A stretch of DNA of 64,000 bases from an uncultured Prevotella sp. (GTDB taxonomy: Bacteria; Bacteroidota; Bacteroidia; Bacteroidales; Bacteroidaceae): contig ONYL01000013.1 in assembly GCA_900322035.1 (NCBI GenBank), forward strand, positions 1-64,000, in the 5' to 3' direction. The notes beneath the pieces are model-generated. The model searched no databases. It was not told the origin of the DNA and saw nothing but the letters and a program-made list of their open reading frames with translations. Shown piece by piece: positions 40,958 to 51,609 of this stretch. The position numbers and the translations under genes are program-made. Position 1 is the first letter of the stretch. Every line of letters begins with the position of its first letter.

Positions 40958-43753
40958 TTATTTTTTGATGAATTTCTTTCCATCCCGGATATAGAGCCCG
41001 GGAGTGAGAGCGTGGGGATTGAGCTTCCGGCCCGCGAGGTCGTAAACGACCGTGGAATCGTTGATGCGTGTTGCCGTGTGGAGGAGTCCGTTGGGTTGTG
41101 GAGCATTCGGCTCGTAGGTGAAACCATAGAAATTGTCGAGATAACCATATTTGCTGACGAAGCGGAGGAAGAAACAGCCGTCTTCGGGAGCCGTGAACTT
41201 CAGACAGAGGTAGGCGTTGTTGTCGTCGGCATTATACACAGAGGCCGTATTCCATGTGGCCTGCTCGTCATAGGAGTATTCCACCGTGAGCGGCTCGTCA
41301 GTCCAAGGCAGCATAGCCTCAAAGAGTAGTGAGTCGCCCTTGAGTGCCCTGAGCCGCGGCGTGACGAGGCAAGTGCTGTCAGTGTTGGTGGCGGACGCCA
41401 TCCTTGTGCCGTTGCCGTAGAAAGGAGTCTCTATCTCCCAGCCGACGTTGGACCAGAGCGGAGAGAAGCCATTCTCAAAGTCTTCATGGAATTTTGTAGA
41501 GTCGCGTGTCACCACCGAAGCCGTGACAGCGATCGGAAGCATCTGCTCACCCTCGGGGGCGAACGTGATGATGGTCTGCCGGGCACCGAAGTTGTCGTCG
41601 AAGACAGGCACTACGGTGAGTGTGGTCGTGCTGTCGGCCTTTAGGTTGAAGACCGTGTCGGAGAGGGCAAAGAGGTGCTCCTGGCTGGCGCTGACATGCA
41701 GCGAGAGGATACCCGTGCCCGTGTTAGTCACCTCATAGACATGTTCCACAGGATGATAGAGAATGCCGAAATCGTCGACAAAACCATCGCTGACCGGGAG
41801 ACCATTCTGCGTGAGCGTGAGTGACGGCGCATGGTCGTTGAGGTGGAAGCCGTTGAGACCATAGAGGAAGGCATAGTTGCCGTCGATGCGCAGCATGTAG
41901 TCGCCGGCAGGAACATCCTTGAGCGAGAACGTGCGGGCCGTGTCGGAGAGTTGGCTGCCGTATTCTTTGAGCATCTGCCAAGTAGCGCCGCGGTCGGAAG
42001 ACAGGTAGAAGCGAATCCATCCGCTTTCATACTCCCGTGCGGCCCTGAAAACGAGAGAGTCGTTGCTGTCGATGAGGAGGCGCGGCGAGATGATGCTTCT
42101 TGTCTCTTGACCGCCATAGTCCGCGTGGGCACCATCATCTGACAGTTCCCAGCCCTGGTTTTTCCATCCATCGGGCAGACTGTCGCGAAGCGGCAGCCAG
42201 AGCGCGTCTTGGTTGACCACATACCCCTCGGCGCGGAAAGACACCGTGTCCTGGTTGGTCGCGCTGACCGTGATGAGCGTAGAGAACAAGCCACTTTCGC
42301 CAGCTGCCAAGGTGAGCGAAGCCATGGCGCTGTCGCCCGGAGCGATGGATTCAGGCAAGCTGACAGAGAAGTGAGGATCGGAAGATACGGCCTTGAGATC
42401 GTTCAGCGGTGCCGTGCCCTCGTTGCGGACGATGAAGAAACGTGCGGAATCGGCCGCAATCATACCGAAGTCCTGGTCGGCGGCAGTCACCTGCATGATG
42501 GCTTTTTGGGGAAGTGAAAATCCATAGAGGTCGTCGATGACAACATAGCGCATCGTGAGACGGATGCGGCGGGCAGAAGTTGGAATGCCCGAAATGTGGG
42601 CATAGCCCCACTGCTGGTAGACGGCGTCATCGGCAAAGTTGGTTTCCATTTCCGTCCAGTTTCCGTCATCGTCGCTGTAGGCTACAGTGACAGTAGGCTT
42701 CTGATAGGAGGCATCGCTGGTACGAGTATAGCGGAAGAAGAGATCCTCACCCTCGGCCACCTCGACAGCAGGCGAGGTGAGCACGGCGTCGTTCCACGAA
42801 GAAGCGATGAGAGAACTGTCGGCTAACGAGCCATATTCGTTGAGCGTCCATCCTTGAGGTAGCGAGTCGAAGTTCAGATAGATCTTGTCAGGATCCCTGA
42901 CGATGCCCCGCAGGGAGACAGAGATGGGTTCCAAGTCGGGAGCCGTGATGGTGACCGTTCCGCTCAACGCCCCCGGAATGTCGGCCGGCTGTCTGACAGA
43001 GAAAGGCTGTACTTGTCCGCCCTCCACGCTGAGCGTGGCAGGGGAGACCTCATAGCCGCCCGTGGCAGAGAGAGAAGCCTCTAAAGTTCCGGCGCCCACG
43101 TTGGCAAGGGTGAAGGAGAGGAGAGAGTCTTTCACGGTGAGTCCCAAGTCGAAGGACAGGTTGCTGACTTTCTTGTCGTTCATCCGAAGCTCCATAAGCG
43201 GAGAGGCCGGCACCTCGTAGGAATCGTATTCCACATCATCGATGGCGGAGCGGCTCATTTGGATCGCTATCAGCCGCTGGCCGGTACCGAGGTTGATGGT
43301 GTGCTGTTCCCAAGAGGTGGAAGCAGGAGATACCGTCTCTATGACCTCCTTCGACGTGTAGCTGTCGCCGTCGGGCTCGACCTCAAGAAGACTGACCTTG
43401 CCCGCGCTCCTGGCCGAAGTGCGGCATACCCAGAAAGTGAAATCTCCTGTGAGTGGAGTTGGAATCACGATGAAAGCAGCGTTTGTACTGCTGTAAGAAG
43501 CCTCTAAAGCTTTATTTCCCGTGTGTGCTTTGGAAGACAAGCCATAGTTGGTCACTCCCGGACTGGCATAGATGGTGCCACCCACTATGCGCCATCCGTT
43601 GGAAAGGCCATAGCCGAAAGAATAGGAAGAGGAGAGGGGATTGCCCTGCTGGTCGGTGAGCGTGATGTCTTCGAAGCCCTCGCTGAAATGGGCCGCCCGA
43701 ACAGCTAAGGCGAGGAAACAGACGAAAAGGGTAAGTAGTCTTCTTTTTCTCAT
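40958..43753 (-). CDS. large secreted adhesin-like protein (choice-of-anchor J type) with T9SS-like tail
   Basis: The protein has 931 residues from ATG 43753 (MRKRRLLTLFVCFLALAVRA, a signal peptide). An N-terminal module starts SEGFED and contains GWRIVGGTIYAS; three further modules begin LPQGWTLNEYG, LPDGWKNQGWELS and FENGFSPLWSNVGWEIETP, the pattern of cleaved-adhesin/choice-of-anchor jelly-roll domains. Ig-like spacers lie between them. The C-terminus is TVVYDLAGRKLN ... GLYIRDGKKFIKK. It is probably a surface adhesin or glycan-binding protein. A longer frame from 43957 adds 68 residues with no signal peptide and was rejected. The TPR/AraC regulator is divergent to it. Confidence 0.7.
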   Translation of the reverse strand: MRKRRLLTLFVCFLALAVRAAHFSEGFEDITLTDQQGNPLSSSYSFGYGLSNGWRIVGGTIYASPGVTNYGLSSKAHTGNKALEASYSSTNAAFIVIPTPLTGDFTFWVCRTSARSAGKVSLLEVEPDGDSYTSKEVIETVSPASTSWEQHTINLGTGQRLIAIQMSRSAIDDVEYDSYEVPASPLMELRMNDKKVSNLSFDLGLTVKDSLLSFTLANVGAGTLEASLSATGGYEVSPATLSVEGGQVQPFSVRQPADIPGALSGTVTITAPDLEPISVSLRGIVRDPDKIYLNFDSLPQGWTLNEYGSLADSSLIASSWNDAVLTSPAVEVAEGEDLFFRYTRTSDASYQKPTVTVAYSDDDGNWTEMETNFADDAVYQQWGYAHISGIPTSARRIRLTMRYVVIDDLYGFSLPQKAIMQVTAADQDFGMIAADSARFFIVRNEGTAPLNDLKAVSSDPHFSVSLPESIAPGDSAMASLTLAAGESGLFSTLITVSATNQDTVSFRAEGYVVNQDALWLPLRDSLPDGWKNQGWELSDDGAHADYGGQETRSIISPRLLIDSNDSLVFRAAREYESGWIRFYLSSDRGATWQMLKEYGSQLSDTARTFSLKDVPAGDYMLRIDGNYAFLYGLNGFHLNDHAPSLTLTQNGLPVSDGFVDDFGILYHPVEHVYEVTNTGTGILSLHVSASQEHLFALSDTVFNLKADSTTTLTVVPVFDDNFGARQTIITFAPEGEQMLPIAVTASVVTRDSTKFHEDFENGFSPLWSNVGWEIETPFYGNGTRMASATNTDSTCLVTPRLRALKGDSLLFEAMLPWTDEPLTVEYSYDEQATWNTASVYNADDNNAYLCLKFTAPEDGCFFLRFVSKYGYLDNFYGFTYEPNAPQPNGLLHTATRINDSTVVYDLAGRKLNPHALTPGLYIRDGKKFIKK

Positions 43754-43936
43754 ATATACGATGTTTGCGTTTGACGGTTGGATTCGGCTGTGACATACAC
43801 AAGAATGCACTTGAAATCTGTTTGCGAATATACAAAAAAATAGTGTTCTCCGGAAATTGGCGTTTTCCATGAGCGACAAATTGCCGAATTGGTATAAAAA
43901 AGCGCTGAAATTCTTGGCCGTTTGTCGCAAATGCAC

Positions 43937-43944
43937 TAATTTTG
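43937..43944 (+). promoter_or_regulatory. -7 promoter box of the TPR/AraC regulator
   Basis: TAATTTTG is an exact -7 box, with TTGG at 43914-43917, 19-20 bases upstream. No exact box was found for the divergent gene. Confidence 0.55.
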
Positions 43945-43976
43945 GAGTATAGAACAACTATTATTCTCAAAAAGCG

Positions 43977-45779
43977 TTGACAGTCGTCAGATATATACTC
44001 ATCCTTGTCTTGCCGCTGATTGTCGGCACCAGAGCGTTGGCCTCCTCCACCGCCTCTGGATTGGAGTCCCTCCGCCAGCGGTGTGAACGGGAACGCAGTC
44101 TGTCGTCTTATGAGACCTTGGACTCGCTTGCCAGCCACCTAAACCGCCAGGCCCTGCAGGCCGGTGACAAGCGGCAACAGGCTTTCGCTACATTCTATAT
44201 GGCCACGGCCCGTGTGTTCACAGGTCAGGGAAAGGAAGCCCAGCCGCTGATCGACAAAGCGTGGAGACTTTCGCGAGAGATCCATAACGATTCGGTGGGG
44301 GCGTTGGTGATGAATATCCGAGGTGTCTACCAAGCCATGTATTTGAGCAACAGCTTCCTGGCCCAGCGCTATTTCTTCGAGAGTCTTGATCTTGCCAAGG
44401 CAGCCCATTATGAGAAGATGAAGATACGCATCTACGGCAATCTGCTTATCCTGTCGAAATCCACTGACGACAAACAGATGTTTGACTATGCCCGGGCGAT
44501 CTATAGGTATGGGCGCATGCATGGGGATTTTGAACAGACCTATATGGGTGCTTATTATTTGGCCTTATACTACAAGTTGAACCGGCGTTATCGCGAGGCA
44601 CGGCTGTATGTAGATGAGGCGCTCGCCCTCTACCGACGGAGACCTTATGAAGATGTGGCCTCGGTGTATGTACTGTCGTCGGAAATCATGATGGAGACCG
44701 GAAATCTGTCGAAAGCCCGTCAGCAGGCTGCCGAAGCCATAGAGATGACGCAGCGGTGGAATCAGAGAAGCCTGATGCCGGATGCCTATTTGCAGATGGC
44801 CTATGTGGACCATAAGGAGGGAAGGTATGAAGAGTCGAATCAGCATGCCATGCAGGCAGCGAGGCTTTCACGCGTGAGCGATCTGTCGTGCCGTATCGGG
44901 GATTGCTATCAGCTTATCGCCTCCAACTATGTGCGAATGGGCAAGAAAGACGAAGCCATCGACTATCTGATGAAAGCCAACCACAGGCTCGATACACTAT
45001 GCAGCGTGAACATGCAACGATTGATGCATGAAAGAAGTATGCTGGATAACATTCAGCGGAAAGAGGCTCAAGCTGTGGCTCACCAGCAGAAAATTGAAGG
45101 GCAGAGAAGAATGCTCTTGACTTTGGGTGGTGTAGCCTGTGCGCTCGCAGCCGTACTCATTGTCATTATCGGTGTGCTGCGCAGCCGCAACCGAATGATA
45201 AAAAGCATTGTAGCCCAGAATGTGAGAGCTGTGGGTGAGCAGCGATTCCTGCAGCAACAAATTGTCAAGCTGGAAGGCCGTATTGCCACCGCGAGTATCC
45301 GACCCGGGGAAGAAGGAACCGAGACGGATCCCCCTCGGACGAGTGGCATGAAGGAGATGGGCGCACGGGCATCGGGAACGCTCACCGACGACGATGAGCG
45401 AATGGCACAGCTTTATGAGCGCTGCTGCCAACTGATGGAAACACAGAAACCCTACCATGAGCCGCATTTCACACGTGACAAATTGGCTGCACTTCTCGGC
45501 ACCAACCGAACCTACCTATCCACGGTGATCATGATGAAAGGAGGAGTCAATTATCAGCAGTTTGTCAACTCCTACAGGATTAGTGAGGCCGTGGCGATCC
45601 TGTCGGACCGTAGCAGGCTTGACTATCCACTCAAACAGCTATGGAGTGATCTCGGCTTCAGCTCGTCGTCGACATTCTATAAGCTCTTCCAGCAGTCTGT
45701 GGGGATCACGCCTTCGGTCTATCGCCGCCAGTTCCTGAAAATTGAGGAGGAGCAGAGGAATCTCGATGAGAAGGAATAA
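43977..45779 (+). CDS. membrane-bound TPR regulator with C-terminal AraC helix-turn-helix
   Basis: The protein has 600 residues from a TTG start; no in-frame ATG lies between the upstream stop (43950) and the signal-like N-terminus (VVRYILILVLPLIVG), so TTG is inferred. About 330 residues of TPR-like helices follow, then one membrane helix at about 378-401 (TLGGVACALAAVLIVIIGVL), a coiled linker and an AraC-type DNA-binding domain (FTRDKLAALLGTNRTYLSTV, and WSDLGFSSSSTFYKLFQQSV). This layout is a known Bacteroidetes class thought to sense a periplasmic signal and act on nearby genes. The divergent secreted-adhesin operon is the likely target. Confidence 0.75.
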   Translation: MTVVRYILILVLPLIVGTRALASSTASGLESLRQRCERERSLSSYETLDSLASHLNRQALQAGDKRQQAFATFYMATARVFTGQGKEAQPLIDKAWRLSREIHNDSVGALVMNIRGVYQAMYLSNSFLAQRYFFESLDLAKAAHYEKMKIRIYGNLLILSKSTDDKQMFDYARAIYRYGRMHGDFEQTYMGAYYLALYYKLNRRYREARLYVDEALALYRRRPYEDVASVYVLSSEIMMETGNLSKARQQAAEAIEMTQRWNQRSLMPDAYLQMAYVDHKEGRYEESNQHAMQAARLSRVSDLSCRIGDCYQLIASNYVRMGKKDEAIDYLMKANHRLDTLCSVNMQRLMHERSMLDNIQRKEAQAVAHQQKIEGQRRMLLTLGGVACALAAVLIVIIGVLRSRNRMIKSIVAQNVRAVGEQRFLQQQIVKLEGRIATASIRPGEEGTETDPPRTSGMKEMGARASGTLTDDDERMAQLYERCCQLMETQKPYHEPHFTRDKLAALLGTNRTYLSTVIMMKGGVNYQQFVNSYRISEAVAILSDRSRLDYPLKQLWSDLGFSSSSTFYKLFQQSVGITPSVYRRQFLKIEEEQRNLDEKE

Positions 45780-46107
45780 ACCTTGTTTCGGCGTAAACTT
45801 TCAGACAAGAATGATTTGCCTCAAGCGTTTTTCGTCTGTAGGGTTGTCGGGGGATCCCTATATATAATATAAATAGGTAATAGAAGAGTAAGATGCAGGT
45901 TGGTCTGCATGGGCACAGAGGGGAGATTGATGAGAGCTGTGAAACCACTGGAGAAGTAACAGAAGATGCGCCAAACACGGACAGCATACGCTTAAGTAGA
46001 AGGTTAATGTTTGTTTATTGACTGGCTTAAATGTTATATTTTATTAATTTGATTTATTACCTCTATATTTGATAATTAAATAATTAGGTGGTTTGATGGG
46101 AAATTAG
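45780..46107. other. intergenic region upstream of the str operon
   Basis: About 330 bases without a convincing gene. A small hairpin ATGCAG-gttggt-CTGCAT lies at 45893-45910. The last 100 bases are very AT-rich, which fits an UP-like promoter region for the ribosomal operon. Confidence 0.5.
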
Positions 46108-46115
46108 TACCTTTG
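46108..46115 (+). promoter_or_regulatory. -7 promoter box of the str operon
   Basis: TACCTTTG is an exact -7 box 87 bases upstream of rpsL, inside an AT-rich stretch. Confidence 0.65.
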
Positions 46116-46201
46116 CACCTCGAAAAAGCCTCTTTGAAGCCGAGGTTTATAATGTGTTGATAATAAAACAAATATAAATATATAAATTAAAAAGTAAAAT
46201 T

Positions 46202-46585
46202 ATGCCTACTATTTCACAATTGGTAAGAAAAGGCAGAAGAGTATTGGTAGACAAGAGTAAGTCTCCAGCTTTGGACGGATGTCCTCAGCGTCGTGGCGTT
46301 TGCGTACGTGTCTACACCACAACTCCTAAGAAGCCTAATTCAGCAATGCGTAAGGTTGCCCGTGTACGTTTGACCAACTCTCATGAGGTGAACTCCTACA
46401 TTCCCGGTGAGGGACACAACCTGCAGGAGCACTCTATCGTTTTGGTTCGCGGCGGTCGTGTGAAGGACCTTCCCGGTGTGCGCTATCACATTGTTCGTGG
46501 TACGTTGGATACAGCCGGTGTTGCCAACCGCACACAGCGTCGTTCCAAGTACGGAGCAAAACGTCCTAAGGCAGCCAAGAAGTAA
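46202..46585 (+). CDS. rpsL: 30S ribosomal protein S12
   Basis: The 127-residue protein contains [18 protein letters not shown] and [18 protein letters not shown]. The lysines at the two classic streptomycin-resistance sites are present, so the allele looks streptomycin-sensitive. It is the first gene of the str operon. Confidence 0.97.
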   Translation: MPTISQLVRKGRRVLVDKSKSPALDGCPQRRGVCVRVYTTTPKKPNSAMRKVARVRLTNSHEVNSYIPGEGHNLQEHSIVLVRGGRVKDLPGVRYHIVRGTLDTAGVANRTQRRSKYGAKRPKAAKK

Positions 46586-46788
46586 CTTTGGCTGAGAGCT
46601 GTGAGCCGAGAGCCATGAAGGCTGTGGGCTGGGAGCTCAAATTTTTTTTGATATTATCAATATCACATTATATTTTTTTATCAAAATTCCGTTTTGCTGG
46701 AGAATTGTTAATACAGGTTGAGTAAATGTTCAGGTGTGAACGTTGAAGAACGAGAATGACAGCCCCAAGCAAATAAAGATTTTAAAAA
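46586..46788. other. 203-base spacer between rpsL and rpsG
   Basis: The first 60 bases contain several imperfect copies of GCTGAGAGCTGTGAGCC-like units ending in GAGCTC and a run of eight Ts (46641-46648). This could be a weak terminator or attenuator. The remainder is AT-rich with no open frame. rpsL and rpsG are normally adjacent, so the spacer is unusually long. Confidence 0.4.
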
Positions 46789-47265
46789 ATGAGAAAAGCA
46801 AAACCAAAGAAGCGTGTGATCATTCCTGATCCCGTGTTCAATGATGTTAAAGTGTCGAAGTTCGTCAACCACTTGATGTATGACGGTAAGAAAAACACTT
46901 CTTTTGAGATTTTCTATAAGGCTCTCGATATCGTGAAGCAGAAGATGCAGAACGAGGAGAAGTCGCCTCTGGAGATTTGGAAGCAGGCTTTGGACAATAT
47001 CACTCCCCAGGTAGAGGTGAAGAGCCGCCGTATTGGTGGTGCTACCTTCCAGGTGCCTACCGAGATTCGTCCAGACCGTAAAGAGAGTGTCTCGATGAAG
47101 AACCTGATCGCCTTTGCCCGCAAGCGCAGTGGCAAATCAATGGCCGACAAGCTCGCTGCCGAGATCATGGATGCCTTCAACAATCAGGGTGGCGCCTTCA
47201 AGCGCAAGGAAGACATGCACCGTATGGCTGAGGCTAACCGTGCTTTCGCTCACTTCAGATTCTAA
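46789..47265 (+). CDS. rpsG: 30S ribosomal protein S7
   Basis: The 158-residue protein has [20 protein letters not shown] at the N-terminus and [20 protein letters not shown] in the middle. It binds the 3' major domain of 16S rRNA, and fusA follows after 24 bases. Confidence 0.97.
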   Translation: MRKAKPKKRVIIPDPVFNDVKVSKFVNHLMYDGKKNTSFEIFYKALDIVKQKMQNEEKSPLEIWKQALDNITPQVEVKSRRIGGATFQVPTEIRPDRKESVSMKNLIAFARKRSGKSMADKLAAEIMDAFNNQGGAFKRKEDMHRMAEANRAFAHFRF

Positions 47266-47289
47266 CAATTATATTAAGGTAAAAAGACA

Positions 47290-49404
47290 ATGGCAAACCG
47301 TGATTTACATCTGACTCGCAACATCGGTATTATGGCTCACATCGATGCCGGCAAGACAACCACTTCTGAGCGTATCCTGTATTATACGGGAAAGACGCAT
47401 AAGATAGGTGAGGTGCATGATGGAGCAGCCACTATGGACTGGATGGCACAGGAGCAGGAGCGTGGTATCACCATCACCTCTGCCGCTACTACGTGTAACT
47501 GGACTTATAATGGCAAGACTTATAAGATCAACCTGATTGATACTCCGGGACACGTAGACTTTACTGCAGAGGTGGAGCGTTCACTGCGTGTGCTCGACGG
47601 CGCTATCGCTACCTATTCGGCAGCTGACGGCGTACAGCCCCAGAGTGAGACCGTTTGGCGTCAGGCCGACAAATACAATGTGCCGCGTATCGGATATGTA
47701 AATAAGATGGACCGTTCTGGTGCCGACTTCTTCGAGACCGTTCAGCAGATGAAGGATATCTTAGGTGCCAACCCTATCCCTGTGCAGATTCCTATCGGCG
47801 CAGAGGAAAACTTCAAGGGCGTTGTGGACCTGATTAAGATGAAGGCTATCCTTTGGCACGATGAGACCTTAGGCGCTGAGTTTGAAGTGGACGATATCCC
47901 CGCAGACCTGAAGGATGAGGCCGACGAGTGGCGCGACAAGTTGCTTGAGAGTGCCAGCAGCTTCGATGATGAACTGATGGAGCTCTATCTCGACGGCAAG
48001 GACATTCCAGAGGATATGATTATCCGTGCCATCCGCAAGGGCTGTATCTCTATGGAGTGCTGCCCCATGACACTGGGTTCTTCTTATAAGAACAAGGGTG
48101 TACAGCCTCTGCTCGACTATACCTGCGCTTTCCTGCCCTCTCCTGAGGACACCATCGCCATCAAGGGTACTAACCCCGACACCGGCGAGGAAGAGGACCG
48201 CAAACCTCTGGAGAGCGAGCCTACTGCAGCTTTGGCCTTCAAGATCGCTACCGATCCGTTCATGGGCCGTCTGGTGTTCTTCCGCGTCTATTCCGGTAAG
48301 GTGGTAGCAGGAAGCTATGTCTACAATCCCCGTTCGGGCAAGAAGGAACGTATCAGCCGTCTGTTCCAGATGAACTCCAACAAGGAGATTCCTATGGAGA
48401 GCATTGACGCCGGTGACATTGGCGCAGGTGTGGGCTTCAAGGATATCCGTACGGGTGATACCCTCTGCGATGAGAACCATCCTATCGTACTCGAATCGAT
48501 GACCTTCCCCGACACAGTGATTTCTGTCGCTGTGGAGCCGAAGAGCCAGGCAGACGTGGCCAAGATGGACAATGGTCTTGCAAAACTCGCTGAAGAGGAT
48601 CCTACCTTCACCGTTCGTACCGACGAGCAGAGTGGTCAGACCATTATCTCCGGTATGGGTGAGCTTCACCTGGATATCATCATCGACCGTTTGAAGCGTG
48701 AGTTCAAGGTGGAGTGCAACCAGGGTAAGCCCCAGGTGAACTATAAGGAAGCCATCACCAAGACTGCTCAGAGTCGTGAGACCTACAAGAAGCAGAGTGG
48801 TGGTCGTGGTAAGTTCGCTTGTATCGATGTGACCATCGGTCCTAAGGATGAGGATTACACCGAGGGCGACCTGCAGTTCATCAACAATGTGAAGGGCGGT
48901 AACGTGCCTAAGGAATTCATCCCCTCTGTTGAGAAGGGATTCAAGGACTGCCTGGGCGCCGGCGTGTTGGGTGGTTTCCCAATGACAGGTTTGAAGGTGA
49001 CTTTGAACGATGGTTCGTTCCACCCTGTGGACTCTGACCAGTTGTCGTTCGAGCTCGTCGCCCACCAGGCTTTCAAGGTGCTCTGCCCGAAGGCAGGCCC
49101 CGTGCTGATGGAGCCCATCATGAAGGTTGAGGTGGTAACTCCCGAGGAGAACATGGGTGATGTGATCGGCGACTTGAACAAGCGCCGTGGTATGGTTCAG
49201 GGTATGGAAGAGGCCCGCAGCGGTGCACGCATCGTGAAGGCTATGGTTCCTCTGGCTGAAATGTTCGGCTATGTGACCGCTCTGCGTACCATCACGTCCG
49301 GACGTGCTACAAGCTCTATGGAGTATGACCACCACTCTCCTGTCTCTACCAGCATCGCTAAGGCTGTTCTTGACGAGGTGAAGGGACACTCTGAGCTGCT
49401 CTAA
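47290..49404 (+). CDS. fusA: elongation factor G
   Basis: The 704-residue protein has GTPase motifs [25 protein letters not shown] and NKMD, followed by domains II-V ([38 protein letters not shown]). It drives translocation and, with RRF, ribosome recycling. tuf is not next to it; tuf is at 17 kb. Confidence 0.97.
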   Translation: MANRDLHLTRNIGIMAHIDAGKTTTSERILYYTGKTHKIGEVHDGAATMDWMAQEQERGITITSAATTCNWTYNGKTYKINLIDTPGHVDFTAEVERSLRVLDGAIATYSAADGVQPQSETVWRQADKYNVPRIGYVNKMDRSGADFFETVQQMKDILGANPIPVQIPIGAEENFKGVVDLIKMKAILWHDETLGAEFEVDDIPADLKDEADEWRDKLLESASSFDDELMELYLDGKDIPEDMIIRAIRKGCISMECCPMTLGSSYKNKGVQPLLDYTCAFLPSPEDTIAIKGTNPDTGEEEDRKPLESEPTAALAFKIATDPFMGRLVFFRVYSGKVVAGSYVYNPRSGKKERISRLFQMNSNKEIPMESIDAGDIGAGVGFKDIRTGDTLCDENHPIVLESMTFPDTVISVAVEPKSQADVAKMDNGLAKLAEEDPTFTVRTDEQSGQTIISGMGELHLDIIIDRLKREFKVECNQGKPQVNYKEAITKTAQSRETYKKQSGGRGKFACIDVTIGPKDEDYTEGDLQFINNVKGGNVPKEFIPSVEKGFKDCLGAGVLGGFPMTGLKVTLNDGSFHPVDSDQLSFELVAHQAFKVLCPKAGPVLMEPIMKVEVVTPEENMGDVIGDLNKRRGMVQGMEEARSGARIVKAMVPLAEMFGYVTALRTITSGRATSSMEYDHHSPVSTSIAKAVLDEVKGHSELL

Positions 49405-49418
49405 TAAAGACAAAAAGA

Positions 49419-49469
49419 GAGAAGAGGCGCTTCGATAGCGAATGACTCTTATCGGGCGTACCTCTTCTC
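49419..49469 (+). other. inverted repeat between fusA and rpsJ
   Basis: GAGAAGAGG (49419-49427) pairs with CCTCTTCTC (49461-49469) around a 33-base loop. No T run follows. It could be an RNA-processing or ribosomal-protein regulatory structure at the str/S10 boundary. Confidence 0.4.
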
Positions 49470-49513
49470 CTTGAAATAACAAAATACATTTTACTAAGTT
49501 ATTATTCATAGAC

Positions 49514-49819
49514 ATGAGTCAAAAAATCCGTATTAAGCTGAAGTCTTACGACCATCAGTTGGTAGACAAGTCAGCAGACAAGATCGTGAAGGCCGTTAAG
49601 GCCACTGGTGCCATTGTTAGCGGTCCTATTCCATTGCCCACTCACAAGCGCATCTACACAGTGAACCGTTCAACATTCGTCAACAAGAAGGCTCGCGAGC
49701 AGTTCCAGCTGAGCGACTACAAGCGTCTGATCGATATCTACAGCAGCTCAACCAAGACTGTAGATGCCTTGATGAAACTTGAATTGCCCTCAGGTGTAGA
49801 GGTTCAGATCAAAGTCTGA
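49514..49819 (+). CDS. rpsJ: 30S ribosomal protein S10
   Basis: The 101-residue protein begins [20 protein letters not shown] and contains [20 protein letters not shown]. It is the first gene of the S10 operon. Confidence 0.97.
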   Translation: MSQKIRIKLKSYDHQLVDKSADKIVKAVKATGAIVSGPIPLPTHKRIYTVNRSTFVNKKAREQFQLSDYKRLIDIYSSSTKTVDALMKLELPSGVEVQIKV

Positions 49820-49882
49820 TCGGCCACCGCTACAAAGAAGAGAATTAAAAGAAATACACAACATTTATAACATTATACTGAA

Positions 49883-50506
49883 ATGCCAGGATTAATTGGA
49901 AAGAAAATCGGAATGACATCCGTTTTCAGTGCCGACGGCAAGAATGTGCCGTGCACTGTTATCGAAGCTGGTCCTTGTGTTGTTACTCAAGTGAAGACCG
50001 TTGAGAAGGATGGCTATGCAGCCGTTCAGCTCGCATTCGGTGAAGCAAAGGCAACAGGCCGCAATGCAGCCACAAAGCCTATGCAGGGAATCTTCAAAAA
50101 AGCCAACACAACACCGAAGAAGCACTTGGCCGAGTTCAAGTTTGACGAGGAGCATAACCTCGGCGACACCATTACGGTTGAACTGTTCAAAGAAGACGAC
50201 TTCGTTGACGTGGTAGGTACTTCAAAGGGAAAAGGTTTCCAGGGTGTAGTGAAGCGTCACGGATTCGGTGGTGTAGGCCAGAGCACTCACGGTCAGGATG
50301 ACCGCGCCCGCAAGCCGGGTTCTATCGGTGCCTGCTCTTATCCCGCTATTGTGTTCAAGGGACTTCGCATGGGCGGCCAAATGGGCGGCGACCGTGTGAC
50401 AACCCAGAACCTGAAAGTGTTAAAGGTAATTCCGGAGCACAACCTCCTTGTAGTAAAGGGCAGCGTTGCCGGATGCATTGGTTCAACTTTATTGATTAGA
50501 AAGTAA
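49883..50506 (+). CDS. rplC: 50S ribosomal protein L3
   Basis: The 207-residue protein begins [20 protein letters not shown] and has the central [20 protein letters not shown] loop near the peptidyl-transferase centre. Its stop overlaps the rplD start (TAATG). Confidence 0.97.
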   Translation: MPGLIGKKIGMTSVFSADGKNVPCTVIEAGPCVVTQVKTVEKDGYAAVQLAFGEAKATGRNAATKPMQGIFKKANTTPKKHLAEFKFDEEHNLGDTITVELFKEDDFVDVVGTSKGKGFQGVVKRHGFGGVGQSTHGQDDRARKPGSIGACSYPAIVFKGLRMGGQMGGDRVTTQNLKVLKVIPEHNLLVVKGSVAGCIGSTLLIRK

Positions 50507-51144
50507 TGGAACTTAGCGTATTGAATATGAACGGTCAAGAGACCGGAAGAAAGGTAACCCTGAATGAGGCTATCTACGGCATTGAGCCCAATGATCATGT
50601 TCTCTACCTCGATGTAAAGCAATATCTGGCCAATCAGCGTCAGGGTACGGCAAAGTCGAAGGAGAGAAGTGAGGTAAGCGGTTCCACCCGCAAACTTGGT
50701 CGTCAGAAAGGTGGCGGCGGCGCACGTCGCGGTGATATCAACTCTCCGCTTTTGGTTGGTGGTGGTCGCGTGTTTGGTCCTAAGCCCCGCGATTATCGTT
50801 TCAAACTGAATAAGAAGACAAAGGTTTTGGCCCGCAAATCTGCACTGTCTTACAAGGCTCAGGAAAATGCTATCGTTGTTGTCGACAACATCAATTTTGA
50901 GGCTCCTAAGACAAAAGATTTTATAAACTTTGCTAAAAATCTTAAAGTGGACGGCAAAAAAGCACTTGTGGTTTTGCCAGAAGTGAATAAAAATGTATTT
51001 TTGTCCGCTCGAAATCTTCAGAAGGCTGAAGTGATGAGTGCACGCGACCTGAATGCGTACAAAATTCTGAACGCAGATGTGTTGGTGATCGCAGAGAAAT
51101 CACTCGAAGCTATCGACAGCATCTTAACAAATAATGAGAAGTAA
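50506..51144 (+). CDS. rplD: 50S ribosomal protein L4
   Basis: The 212-residue protein contains the extended loop [19 protein letters not shown] that lines the exit tunnel. In other bacteria L4 autoregulates the S10 operon. It starts one base inside the rplC stop. Confidence 0.97.
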   Translation: MELSVLNMNGQETGRKVTLNEAIYGIEPNDHVLYLDVKQYLANQRQGTAKSKERSEVSGSTRKLGRQKGGGGARRGDINSPLLVGGGRVFGPKPRDYRFKLNKKTKVLARKSALSYKAQENAIVVVDNINFEAPKTKDFINFAKNLKVDGKKALVVLPEVNKNVFLSARNLQKAEVMSARDLNAYKILNADVLVIAEKSLEAIDSILTNNEK

Positions 51145-51161
51145 CACAGGAGATTAAAGAT

Positions 51162-51602
51162 ATGACATTTATAGTAAAGCCTTTGGTCACCGAGAAGATG
51201 ACCAAGATCACAGACAAGTCTTCTGTCGACAAGCAGTTGCGTGCTCTCAATCCCGCAGCAGCTCAGCGTTTGGGTGCCAAGGAGGAGAAGATATCTTATA
51301 CAGTAAAGAGCAAGAACAAGGGTGAGCGTCAGAAGGAAAAGACCATTTTCACTTATACCAAGCCCGCTTGCCGCAAGTATGGTTTCATTGTCAAGCCCGA
51401 GGCCAACAAACTGGAGATTAAGAAAGAGATCGAGGAACTGTATAACGTTACAGTGCTCGATGTGAACACCATCAAGTATGCCGGCAAGCGTCAGAGCCGC
51501 TATACCCGCGCAGGCCTGTTGAGAGGTCAGAAAAACGCCTACAAGAAGGCTATTGTAACGCTCAAGGCTGGTGACGAAATTGATTTTTACAGCAATATTT
51601 AA
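51162..51602 (+). CDS. rplW: 50S ribosomal protein L23 with a long insertion
   Basis: The protein has 146 residues where typical L23 has about 96-100. The N-terminus FIVKPLVTEKMTKIT and the C-terminal part KYGFIVKPEANKLEIKKEIE through DEIDFYSNI are normal. About 50 charged residues (roughly 19-68, including LNPAAAQRLGAKEEKISYTV) are inserted between the first strand and the rest, so the insertion lies on the part near the tunnel exit where trigger factor and SRP dock. The frame is intact. Confidence 0.92.
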   Translation: MTFIVKPLVTEKMTKITDKSSVDKQLRALNPAAAQRLGAKEEKISYTVKSKNKGERQKEKTIFTYTKPACRKYGFIVKPEANKLEIKKEIEELYNVTVLDVNTIKYAGKRQSRYTRAGLLRGQKNAYKKAIVTLKAGDEIDFYSNI

Positions 51603-51609
51603 ATAAAAA

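Noticed and set aside
43754-43957. N-terminal extension of the 931-residue secreted protein
   Set aside because: It would bury the signal peptide 68 residues in; the ATG at 43753 gives a normal signal peptide.
47869-49515. 548-codon minus-strand open frame
   Set aside because: Antisense to fusA and explained by its codon bias.
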